Under the pieces are notes generated by a model. It was not told where the DNA came from. It saw nothing but the letters and a program-made list of their open reading frames with translations, and ran no database searches. A stretch of 64,000 bases of DNA, taken from contig LUZN01000005.1 of the NCBI GenBank assembly GCA_001603665.1, positions 21,406 through 85,405 on the forward strand, written 5' to 3'. Position 1 is the stretch's first letter; each line of letters opens with the position of its first letter. Of this stretch, positions 47,529 through 55,713 are shown in pieces. Made by a program: the position numbers and the translations under genes. This stretch comes from Bacteroidales bacterium Bact_22 (lineage in GTDB: Bacteria > Bacteroidota > Bacteroidia > Bacteroidales > F082).

Positions 47529-48602
47529 ATGAGTTATAAACTTTTAATCGTCAATCCAGGCTCGACATCAACGAAGGTCGCCGTGTTCAATGACAAGGAA
47601 CAGGTTTTCAAGAAAAACATCAAACATTCTGTTGAAGACCTCGCCAAATTCGATAAGATTGCTGACCAGTTTTCTTATCGTAAAGAAGTGATTCTCAATG
47701 AGTTGAAAAACGAAGGCGTTGATATCAACGGTCTCAGCGCTGTCGTCGGCCGCGGCGGTCTGCTTCACCCGCTCACATCAGGTGTCTACGAGGTGAACGA
47801 ACCTATGATGCGCGACCTTAAGGCTGCAACATACGGTGAGCACGCCTGCAACCTCGGCGGTCTCATTGCCAACGACATCGCCAAGGAATACGGCGTGAAG
47901 GCATTCATCGCCGACCCTGTCGTCGTCGACGAGATGGAAGACCTGGCACGTTTCTCGGGTCACCCGCTGTTCCCGCGTATCTCTATCTTCCACGCCCTCA
48001 ACCAGAAGATGATCGCTCGTCAGCATGCTGAGGCTGTTGGCAAGAAATACGAAGACCTCAACCTCATCGGTGTGCACCTCGGTGGCGGCATCTCGGTGGC
48101 GGCTCATAAGAAAGGTCGCGTGGTGGATGTCAATAACGCTTTGAACGGCGATGGTCCATTCACACCTGAACGCTCGGGCGCTCTTCCGTCAGGACCATTG
48201 ATGAAAGCCTGCTTCAGCGGCAAATACACCAAGAAAGACGTCGACCTGATGCTTAAGGGACAAGGCGGTTTTGTGGCTTATCTCGGCACCAACGACGCTC
48301 TCGAGGTTGAAAACGCAGTGAAGGCCGGCAACAAGGAATGGGAGAAGGTGTATCGCGCCATGGCATACCAGGTCGCTAAGGAGATAGGCGGTCTCGCAGC
48401 AGCGGCTCTCGACATGAAGGTCGACGGCATCTTCATCACAGGCGGTATGGCCTACGACAAGATCTTCTGCGGCATCGTGACCGAACATGTCGAGAAGATA
48501 GCTCCAGTGTACCGTTATCCTGGTGAAGACGAGATGCTCGCCCTCGCTCTGAACGGCATCATGGTGCTCGACGGCAAGGCTGAAAATAAGAAATACGAAT
48601 AA
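47529..48602 (+). CDS. buk: Butyrate kinase
   Basis: 'LIVNPGSTSTKVAVFNDKEQVF', 'NLIGVHLGGGISVAAHKKGRVVDVNNALNGDGPFTPERSG'. Confidence 0.96.
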   Translation: MSYKLLIVNPGSTSTKVAVFNDKEQVFKKNIKHSVEDLAKFDKIADQFSYRKEVILNELKNEGVDINGLSAVVGRGGLLHPLTSGVYEVNEPMMRDLKAATYGEHACNLGGLIANDIAKEYGVKAFIADPVVVDEMEDLARFSGHPLFPRISIFHALNQKMIARQHAEAVGKKYEDLNLIGVHLGGGISVAAHKKGRVVDVNNALNGDGPFTPERSGALPSGPLMKACFSGKYTKKDVDLMLKGQGGFVAYLGTNDALEVENAVKAGNKEWEKVYRAMAYQVAKEIGGLAAAALDMKVDGIFITGGMAYDKIFCGIVTEHVEKIAPVYRYPGEDEMLALALNGIMVLDGKAENKKYE

Positions 48603-48614
48603 TTGTCGTTATAT

Positions 48615-48642
48615 GTAGAGACGCGCCCTGGCACGTCTCTAC
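48615..48642. repeat. GTAGAGACG...CGTCTCTAC palindrome (terminator/REP-like)
   Basis: 9-bp arms identical to those at 13156-13184. Confidence 0.7.
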
Positions 48643-48654
48643 AATTGTATATTT

Positions 48655-50223
48655 ATGCGTCGAATTAAATATTTAATCCTGACAATTTTTGCCTTTATCT
48701 GCTTGACTATCAATGCCCAGCAGAATGGTAAGACGTTTGTCCATATCGTCCATGCCGACCATCAGGTGTATGATGAGACGTTTGGAAAAGACGTGGAGCG
48801 ACTGCTCGGCAACGTGGCACTGCGTCAGGATTCGGCGTATTTTTACAGCGACAGCGCGCATTTCAACGAAAAGACGCGTTATTTCGACGGATATGGCAAC
48901 GTTCATATCGTGGTGAACGACAGCACCGACATCTTTAGCGACAAATGTAAGTATTCGGGCGACATAAAATTCGCAGAATTATTTGACAATGTCATCCTAA
49001 AAGATGATTCTACAGTGTTGAAAACCAATTACATGACCTACGACCGCAACCAGCATCTGGCCATGTATCCGAACCATGGAACGATAACGCGCAACGACAA
49101 GAATCTCGTTTCCCGAAAGGGTTATTATCGCGATGACATCCAGGTGGCATATTTCCGTACGGATGTGGTGGTGACAACGCCGAAAAGCCGAATGATTACT
49201 GACACTTTGGTGTATAAGATCAAAGAGGAAAAAATGTATTTTTACGGTCCGACGACCATCTTTTATGAAGATAATGTCCTTCATGGAAACTACGGCTGGT
49301 ACGACGCAAAAAACGATGTGGCATACCTCGACAGAGGCGCCACTTTGAGCAACAAAGGCTACTCAATCACTTCAGACACAATGTTTTACGATAAAAAAGC
49401 CGACTACGCGAAGGCGATGAGTAACGTTTTTATCGAGGACACTGTCAACAAGGCGATTGTGGAGGGTAATTTTGCGGAGATGTGGAAGAAGCTTGGCAAG
49501 AGCTATGTCACCGACAGCGTGCGAGCCCGCTATTTTGCTGAGCGCGACACGCTATATCTGCATTCCGATACCCTGTTTTTCTTCATGGACACAGCTACGC
49601 AGAAGGCCGAGCGTATGCTGGCATATTACAACGTGCGGTTCTTCAGGAGAGATATTCAAGGGAAATGTGATTCTTTGAATTATTACGTCAGCGACTCGTG
49701 TGCGAAGATGCGCCGCGACCCTATCATCTGGGCCGAAAACAGCCAATTACGCGGCGATTCGATCAATATCGTGATTGCGAATAAGTCGATCGACACGGTG
49801 CTGCTTTATCCGAACGGTTTCATCATCCAGAAGGACACCATCGAGGGCTTCAACCAGATCAAAGGCAAGACGATGATAGCTTATTTCAAGGATAACGAGC
49901 TCGACCATGTTTATGACGACGGCAATGCTGAGACGGTGTACTGGCTGCGTGAGGAGGACGGCTCGATGATTGGCATCAACGTGTCGCAGAGCGTGGCGAT
50001 GGACATCACCATCGAGAAGAATCAGATTGTAAGAATCAAATATTTCAAAAAGACGACCGAGACCTTGTATCCGAAGGAGAAGATGAAGCCCGGCATGGAG
50101 TATTTGAAGGACTTCGAGTGGCTCGACGAGCTGCGTCCGGTCGACCCGAACGACATCTTCCGCAAGGCGAAAAAGACTGAGCCAGACAGCGGAAAAGCCC
50201 GCCGAAGAAGCCGTCGGAAATAA
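48655..50223 (+). CDS. OstA-like (LptA/LptD N-domain) exported protein
   Basis: Signal peptide; 'LLGNVALRQDSAYFYSDSAHFNEKTRYFDGYGNVHIVVNDSTDIFSDKCKYSGD'. Confidence 0.85.
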   Translation: MRRIKYLILTIFAFICLTINAQQNGKTFVHIVHADHQVYDETFGKDVERLLGNVALRQDSAYFYSDSAHFNEKTRYFDGYGNVHIVVNDSTDIFSDKCKYSGDIKFAELFDNVILKDDSTVLKTNYMTYDRNQHLAMYPNHGTITRNDKNLVSRKGYYRDDIQVAYFRTDVVVTTPKSRMITDTLVYKIKEEKMYFYGPTTIFYEDNVLHGNYGWYDAKNDVAYLDRGATLSNKGYSITSDTMFYDKKADYAKAMSNVFIEDTVNKAIVEGNFAEMWKKLGKSYVTDSVRARYFAERDTLYLHSDTLFFFMDTATQKAERMLAYYNVRFFRRDIQGKCDSLNYYVSDSCAKMRRDPIIWAENSQLRGDSINIVIANKSIDTVLLYPNGFIIQKDTIEGFNQIKGKTMIAYFKDNELDHVYDDGNAETVYWLREEDGSMIGINVSQSVAMDITIEKNQIVRIKYFKKTTETLYPKEKMKPGMEYLKDFEWLDELRPVDPNDIFRKAKKTEPDSGKARRRSRRK

Positions 50224-50285
50224 TTTTGAAAAATAATTGTCGGGCGTATCAAAAAAAGCTGTAATTTTGCAGCGCAAAAATCAAT

Positions 50286-50358
50286 GGGGTATTAGCTCAG
50301 TTGGTAGAGCGTTTGAATGGCATTCAAAAGGTCAGGAGTTCGATTCTCCTATGCTCCA
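50286..50358 (+). tRNA. tRNA-Ala (GGC)
   Basis: Acceptor GGGGTAT/ATGCTCC, anticodon TTTGA-ATGGCAT-TCAAA, T-arm AGGAG-TTCGATT-CTCCT. Confidence 0.95.
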
Positions 50359-50360
50359 CA

Positions 50361-50394
50361 AAAAAAGGTTGCAACGTGCGTTGCAACCTTTTTC
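50361..50394. terminator. Bidirectional terminator
   Basis: GGTTGCAAC-GTGC-GTTGCAACC flanked by A and T runs. Confidence 0.85.
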
Positions 50395-50395
50395 A

Positions 50396-53300
50396 TTACT
50401 TTACATTCGCTTTCAGCGAATTCGAAATGATTTTCTTCAGTTCGATTATCTTTTCCTCCTTGTAGTCGCGCTTCTCAGGCACAAATATGTTTCTGTGCTT
50501 GCTTTTCCTGACTTTGAACTTCATGTTGTCGAAGTCGGGTCCCATGATCTCCATGCCAAGTCGGTTGAGGACCGGCGGTTCGAGCACCGAGATGTGGTAG
50601 TCGTAGCTCATGTCGAGGTTATGCCGGCCGTAGAGCATGGCTGAGTATTTGTCGAGCGTGACGGCGAACGGGTAGACGTCGATTTCGTTTTTGAACACCG
50701 TAAACTGCACGCTGAGACTGTCGATTTTGTTTTCGGTAGTGTTTTTAAACAGCAGCAGTTTCTTGATGGTGTTGAATGTCTCGCTGTCGAGCACCACGAG
50801 GTCGGCGCCTTCGATGCTGCAGGCACCTTTGAGGGTTGAATATTTCGGTGTGTAGTCCGATTTCAGGTTTGTCTCGGCTGCGAAGTGGAACTCGGCTTTG
50901 CCGGCAAACTCCTTCAGCATTGGGACGATGGTGTCGAGGTCGGGGATGATGCGTATCATCTCGGCGATGTCGATGTCGAGCAGATGGAAGTCGAAGCCGG
51001 CGTATAAGTGATTCCTTCTCTTCGACTTATACAATGCTGTGAGCTGCATCTTGGCTGCGTCGCTGGTGAAACCCATCTCCTGGAGCACCAGCACGCCGTC
51101 TTTGATGGTGAGGTCGCCGCCCACGTTACGTATCTCCATCTCGCCTGCGAGGGCGTTACGGATGTCGGTATGAAGTATGACTTCCACGCCCATAGGCACC
51201 ATAAACGGGTCGTCTTCCACCGCCGTCGAGTCGGCTGCTGCAGTCGTCTCTTCTTCGGTTCCCATGCCGTTGAAGATGTCCATCAGCTGGTTGACGTCGG
51301 TGTAGTTCGACGTGAAGTTGAACTCGCCGATGAGCAGGTCGCCGTTTTTGAAGTGCTCGTAAAGGTTGGTGAGGTCGCCTTCCAGCTCGAAGTCGGAATT
51401 ACCCAGCGTAATCTGGCTGTTGTCGATATGCAAGCCGGGCTCGCCGTAGGTGAGGTTTATCTCGGGTATTACGACGGTCTCGCTCAGGTCGCTCATCTCG
51501 AACGCCGCGTTGCTGAGTGCGAGGGTTACCGAGGGCTTCCACTGCAGGATGAAGTCTTCCTCTTTCTCGTCGTAGTCGGCGCTGAGGTCGACGGCGAGAG
51601 CCTCGGTGGCGAAATACATCTCATCGCCCATGCCGAAGACCAGCGAGTCGCTGTTGTAGACCGCGGCGTACGAGATGTTGCCGTCGTTGCACGACGGAAG
51701 CATGAAGGCGCTGCCTCCGCCGTAGTTGGAGTGCAGCACCATGTCGTCCATCGTGAAGTCGACACGGCTGAAGGTGAAGTCGGCAATGGCGGCGGTGTTG
51801 TCGTTCTCGTCGAGGACGTTCGACACCTGCGCGTCGATGTTGAAATCCTTGAGTGCTGCGGTCATCATGCCGGTGATGTCGGCGTCGAGGTCAGCGCCTT
51901 TCAGCTTGACCTGAGCGAGGCCGTTATTCATCGTCTTGTTAGGATTCGGCAGCACAAAGTCGACCTTCAGGTCTGATGACTTGATGTTGATGGTGTCAGC
52001 GTATACGATGTCGAGGTTGCGGCATTGCAGATTGCCGTCGAGCTTAGTGTTCATGAGGTCGAGCTCGCTGAGCTGGTCGACAGTGCCTTTCACGTTGACA
52101 TCGGCCTTGACTGCGCCTTTGGCTAGGAGCTCATCAGGAAAAAAAGACTTTACATCATCAAAATAAAGGTCGGTCTTGACGCTGAGGTCGCAATCCATCT
52201 TATCCATAAAGTCGTTGACGGTGCCGTTGGCGGCCACGACGGTGTTGTTCATCTTCAGACTCAACGAACGAAGGTCGAGATTCGATTTCCCGTTAAGGTC
52301 TACATTGGCGTGAAGCGTGGTGTTGAGGTTATGGATAGGATAGGGGAGTTCCTCCGGCATCTCGAAGTAGCCGTCTCTCAGCATCACGTCGGCGTCGATG
52401 ACTGGCATGTGCTCGTCGTCGTAGGTGCCTTCGATGTGCGAGTTGAGTATCAGCTCACCGTTAATCTTGATTCCACTAAGCAACGCATTTCTCAAACGAT
52501 TCGGAATGAGTCGGATTATGTTATTGATAATCATCGCGTTAGTGTGGAAATCCATGTTGAGCGTGATCTCATCTCTGATGATGGCTTCGCCAATGAATTC
52601 AATTTCTATGTCGTTATAGCTGATCTGCGACTTGTCGAATTTGGCATGAATCTCGTTGAGGTCGAACTCAAGCGGTATCTCGAGGTTGATGGAGGCGCTG
52701 TCGACGTATTTCTCGTCGTCCATAAACAGCGTGGTGCCGTTGGCCGTCATGTTGAGGATTCCTTTAATAAACTTGTAGTTGTTGATGTCGCCTTTATACT
52801 TGAAATCGAGGTTGTCGAGGAATGCCGTGATGTTGTCGCTGCCTGTCATGAGGAAGTTGATATCGTCGCTGGCGAGGTTGGCGTCGGCGTTGATGTTGTC
52901 GCCCTCCATCTTGACGATGCCGTTGAAGGCAAAGTCCTTCACCGAGGCGTCCATGGCGGTGCTGTCGTCGGCGATGCTAGCCTTTAAGTCGCTGATATTC
53001 AAGTCGATATCTCCATCGATGATGTCGTCGATGATGCTCGCCTTAGCCAACAGTGACAGTCCGTTGATGGTGGCGACGGTATTCTCGGCTAAGTCGGTGT
53101 AGTTGAGACGTAAGTTGTTGATTTTCACCTTGTCGATATTGATGGCATACGAGCTCTCGGCCTCTTCAACCTCGGGTTCCACCTCTTCCGCCTCACTAGG
53201 TGGCATGATGTCGAGGTTGGTGTTGCCTTCGGTGTCGAAGAAGGCGTTGACGAATCCGCCGTTGAGCATGCAGGTGTTCACGATGATCTCGTCGCCGAAC

Positions 53301-53614
53301 AGCAGCTTGCGCAGGTTGACCGACACAATGCACTCGTCGATGTAGGCGAGAGTGTCGGAAGTCCAGCCCAGTGTGGGGTTCATGAGCAACAGGTCGTTGA
53401 TCTCGATACCCGCATCGGGGAAGGTCTTAAACAACGTGAGGTCGACCTTGCCGACGTTGACATCGCAGGTGACGTAATCCTCTGCGTATTTGTTGACCAG
53501 TGAGGTCAGGCGTTTCGGAGTGAGCACCAGGTAGAGTGCCAGCAATACTACGACGATAATCACGCCCAGCAGAGAGGCGAGACTTATCCAAGTGACCTTA
53601 TAAGCTTTTTTCAT
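50396..53614 (-). CDS. AsmA-like C-terminal region protein (1072 aa, N-terminal TM)
   Basis: 'WISLASLLGVIIVVVLLALYLVLTP', repetitive beta-rich, AsmA-like 'LRNALLSGIKINGELILNSHIEG'. Confidence 0.82.
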   Translation of the reverse strand: MKKAYKVTWISLASLLGVIIVVVLLALYLVLTPKRLTSLVNKYAEDYVTCDVNVGKVDLTLFKTFPDAGIEINDLLLMNPTLGWTSDTLAYIDECIVSVNLRKLLFGDEIIVNTCMLNGGFVNAFFDTEGNTNLDIMPPSEAEEVEPEVEEAESSYAINIDKVKINNLRLNYTDLAENTVATINGLSLLAKASIIDDIIDGDIDLNISDLKASIADDSTAMDASVKDFAFNGIVKMEGDNINADANLASDDINFLMTGSDNITAFLDNLDFKYKGDINNYKFIKGILNMTANGTTLFMDDEKYVDSASINLEIPLEFDLNEIHAKFDKSQISYNDIEIEFIGEAIIRDEITLNMDFHTNAMIINNIIRLIPNRLRNALLSGIKINGELILNSHIEGTYDDEHMPVIDADVMLRDGYFEMPEELPYPIHNLNTTLHANVDLNGKSNLDLRSLSLKMNNTVVAANGTVNDFMDKMDCDLSVKTDLYFDDVKSFFPDELLAKGAVKADVNVKGTVDQLSELDLMNTKLDGNLQCRNLDIVYADTINIKSSDLKVDFVLPNPNKTMNNGLAQVKLKGADLDADITGMMTAALKDFNIDAQVSNVLDENDNTAAIADFTFSRVDFTMDDMVLHSNYGGGSAFMLPSCNDGNISYAAVYNSDSLVFGMGDEMYFATEALAVDLSADYDEKEEDFILQWKPSVTLALSNAAFEMSDLSETVVIPEINLTYGEPGLHIDNSQITLGNSDFELEGDLTNLYEHFKNGDLLIGEFNFTSNYTDVNQLMDIFNGMGTEEETTAAADSTAVEDDPFMVPMGVEVILHTDIRNALAGEMEIRNVGGDLTIKDGVLVLQEMGFTSDAAKMQLTALYKSKRRNHLYAGFDFHLLDIDIAEMIRIIPDLDTIVPMLKEFAGKAEFHFAAETNLKSDYTPKYSTLKGACSIEGADLVVLDSETFNTIKKLLLFKNTTENKIDSLSVQFTVFKNEIDVYPFAVTLDKYSAMLYGRHNLDMSYDYHISVLEPPVLNRLGMEIMGPDFDNMKFKVRKSKHRNIFVPEKRDYKEEKIIELKKIISNSLKANVK

Positions 53615-53623
53615 GGCGAAAAA

Positions 53624-54022
53624 TTATTGAACTCTTGTCAATGTTACTTCTCTTTTCAATGCGTCGTTGTTGTACTTCAACGTTGTCTCGTTGAGTATGA
53701 GGATGTTACACAGCTGTGGCACGTCGCCCTGACCGCCTTGGAAGTGAACGATTTGCGTAAACTGCTTATGCGCCTCGTCCATCGTCCAGTCGAAATGGTC
53801 GGCTTCTTCTTCCTGCACGTCGTCGGCAGTGTCCCACATGTGGCCTGTGCCATTGGAGTCGTAGACTTCGAAGTACGGCTCGGCAGCGTCGGTCTTCCAA
53901 CGTCCGACGATCAACTCGGCATAAGTCTTTGTCGGCTCCGGCTCGTCTTTCTTACCGCAGGAAACCATCATCAAAGTGATGATAACCGCCGAAATTGTTA
54001 GTAATAATGCAATTTTTTTCAT
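53624..54022 (-). CDS. Small lipoprotein (lipocalin-like)
   Basis: Lipobox 'LMMVSCGKKDEPEP', 'LIVGRWKTD'. Confidence 0.6.
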   Translation of the reverse strand: MKKIALLLTISAVIITLMMVSCGKKDEPEPTKTYAELIVGRWKTDAAEPYFEVYDSNGTGHMWDTADDVQEEEADHFDWTMDEAHKQFTQIVHFQGGQGDVPQLCNILILNETTLKYNNDALKREVTLTRVQ

Positions 54023-54030
54023 ATCTTATA

Positions 54031-54067
54031 ATTCAATAACCAATAACCTATAACCAATAACCATTAA
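54031..54067. repeat. 7-mer word array CCAATAA, copy A
   Basis: ATTCAATAACCAATAACCTATAACCAATAACCATTAA; identical 37 nt at 55677-55713. Confidence 0.9.
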
Positions 54068-54441
54068 ATGGCTGCTATCATCTCAATCTCGACCATCACC
54101 TCTTTTGGCAGCGTTCTCACTGCAAAAGCAGCTCTCGCTGGAGGGTCTTGCTTGAAGTATTTGCCGTAGACGGCGTTCATGGCGCCGAAGTTGGCGATAT
54201 CGCTGAGATAGCATGTCGATTTCACTACGTTGTCGAAGGTGCATCCTGCCTCTTTGAGGATGGCCTCGAGGTTTTTCATGACCATTTCGGTCTGCTCGGT
54301 GATGCCGCCGTCGACCACGTTACCTGTGGCTGGGTTCACTGGCATCTGGCCTGAGATAAACAAAAATCCGTTTGCTGCGATAGCCTGGCTGTATGGGCCG
54401 ATGGCTCCTGGAGCGTTGTTTGTTGCGATAGCTTTTTTCAT
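54064..54441 (-). CDS. RidA family protein (enamine/imine deaminase)
   Basis: 'APGAIGPYSQAIAANGFLFISGQMPVNPATG', 'DPPARAAFAVRTLPKEVMVEIEMIA'. Confidence 0.95.
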   Translation of the reverse strand: MKKAIATNNAPGAIGPYSQAIAANGFLFISGQMPVNPATGNVVDGGITEQTEMVMKNLEAILKEAGCTFDNVVKSTCYLSDIANFGAMNAVYGKYFKQDPPARAAFAVRTLPKEVMVEIEMIAAI

Positions 54442-55619
54442 TTTATCCAAGTTTTAAAATTATTCATTCTTTCGGTTACCTTGCGGATATAGTTTTGAGT
54501 CTCCGGAAGGAGTTTTCTCTCGTAGTATTTGAACAGCTGCTCGTAGGTCATGCTGTTGATTTGCGGTATGGCCTTCGAGATGTTGTAGTCGCCGCGAAGA
54601 GCCTTGGCCACGTTGCCTGCGCCGGTGTTGTACGACGCTATGATGCAGAGGTTCTGGCTCCGCACGTCGGTGACCTTGGTGTAGTATCTCTTCTTCAGCA
54701 AATAAAGGTAATGCACGCCCATCTCAATATTGTTTTCAGGCTCGTAGAGGTAGTTGGCCGTCGGGGCCGAAAACGATTTGTTAAGACTCTTTGCGCAGTC
54801 GGCACCCGCCGAGCGAGGGACAATCTGCATCAGACCGTAGGCTGGCACATATGACTTGGCTTTGGGGTTGAACGACGACTCGGTCTGCATGATAGCGAAG
54901 GCGAGTGCCGGGTCGACATCCCACTTCTGGCAGTATTTCTGCACTTCCTTGATATAGTTGCTGGCGCGAGTCTTGATATGGTCGGGTGCAAGGTCGAGCT
55001 TCACGACCACCACCTCGCGTTCTACCTTGTCTTCGCCCTTGATCGGCTTCACCTCGGGCTTGGCGTTTTCGACGATCTCTTTCACGCCTTGGTCGATCTT
55101 TTTCTCGGTGATGACCTCGCCTTTAGGCGTAACCACTTGATTTTCAAGCACCGGCTTCTCCTGAAGCGGAGCGGCTTTCTCCACCTCACTGTCGTAGTCT
55201 TTTGTGGTTCCCTGCGTCGTCAGCAGGAATTTAAGCTGTTTCTCAAGTTCTTTCTTATCGACGGGAGTGCCTTTTTCTTGAATAATTTCGATGGTGGCCT
55301 GGCCTGTCTCAAAGTCGACATTGGTGCGCACGTTGCCGTTGTCGGTGTATTCAACCCAGTCTTTCTGGGTGCTTTCAATCACATTGCCTTTGCCCCATTT
55401 TTCTTCTCTTTCCTTAAGAAACTTATTGTAAGCCTCCTGCTCAGCCTTCACGTAGTCTTCGTATTCTTTCTGCAGTTTTTTGATGCCTTCGTTCTGGTCC
55501 TGCTTCATCTGCTGCATCTTCTCGTTCTGCTCACGGACATATTTCTCATATTCCGATTCAACCTGCGCAAAACAACCTAAGCAACTGAATATCAATGTTA
55601 TAAGAATAATATTTTTCAT
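54438..55619 (-). CDS. Lytic transglycosylase (SLT domain), coiled-coil N-terminus
   Basis: 'AIMQTESSFNPKAKSYVPAYGLMQIVPRSAGAD', 'IASYNTGAGNVAKAL'. Confidence 0.92.
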   Translation of the reverse strand: MKNIILITLIFSCLGCFAQVESEYEKYVREQNEKMQQMKQDQNEGIKKLQKEYEDYVKAEQEAYNKFLKEREEKWGKGNVIESTQKDWVEYTDNGNVRTNVDFETGQATIEIIQEKGTPVDKKELEKQLKFLLTTQGTTKDYDSEVEKAAPLQEKPVLENQVVTPKGEVITEKKIDQGVKEIVENAKPEVKPIKGEDKVEREVVVVKLDLAPDHIKTRASNYIKEVQKYCQKWDVDPALAFAIMQTESSFNPKAKSYVPAYGLMQIVPRSAGADCAKSLNKSFSAPTANYLYEPENNIEMGVHYLYLLKKRYYTKVTDVRSQNLCIIASYNTGAGNVAKALRGDYNISKAIPQINSMTYEQLFKYYERKLLPETQNYIRKVTERMNNFKTWIK

Positions 55620-55676
55620 GTTATTATATTTTTATCTCTGCAAAATTAAAACTTATTTTTCAAAAATCAAATAAAA

Positions 55677-55713
55677 ATTCAATAACCAATAACCTATAAC
55701 CAATAACCATTAA
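55677..55713. repeat. 7-mer word array CCAATAA, copy B
   Basis: Identical 37 nt to 54031-54067. Confidence 0.9.

Noticed and set aside
51008-51976. 322-aa + strand ORF opposite the AsmA-like gene (also 59513-60514 +, 12354-13133 -, 6732-7436 -, 18558-19433 +, 38045-38905 -)
   Set aside because: Shadow ORFs antisense to well-supported genes; compositionally biased (Val/His/Arg-rich), no recognisable domains.
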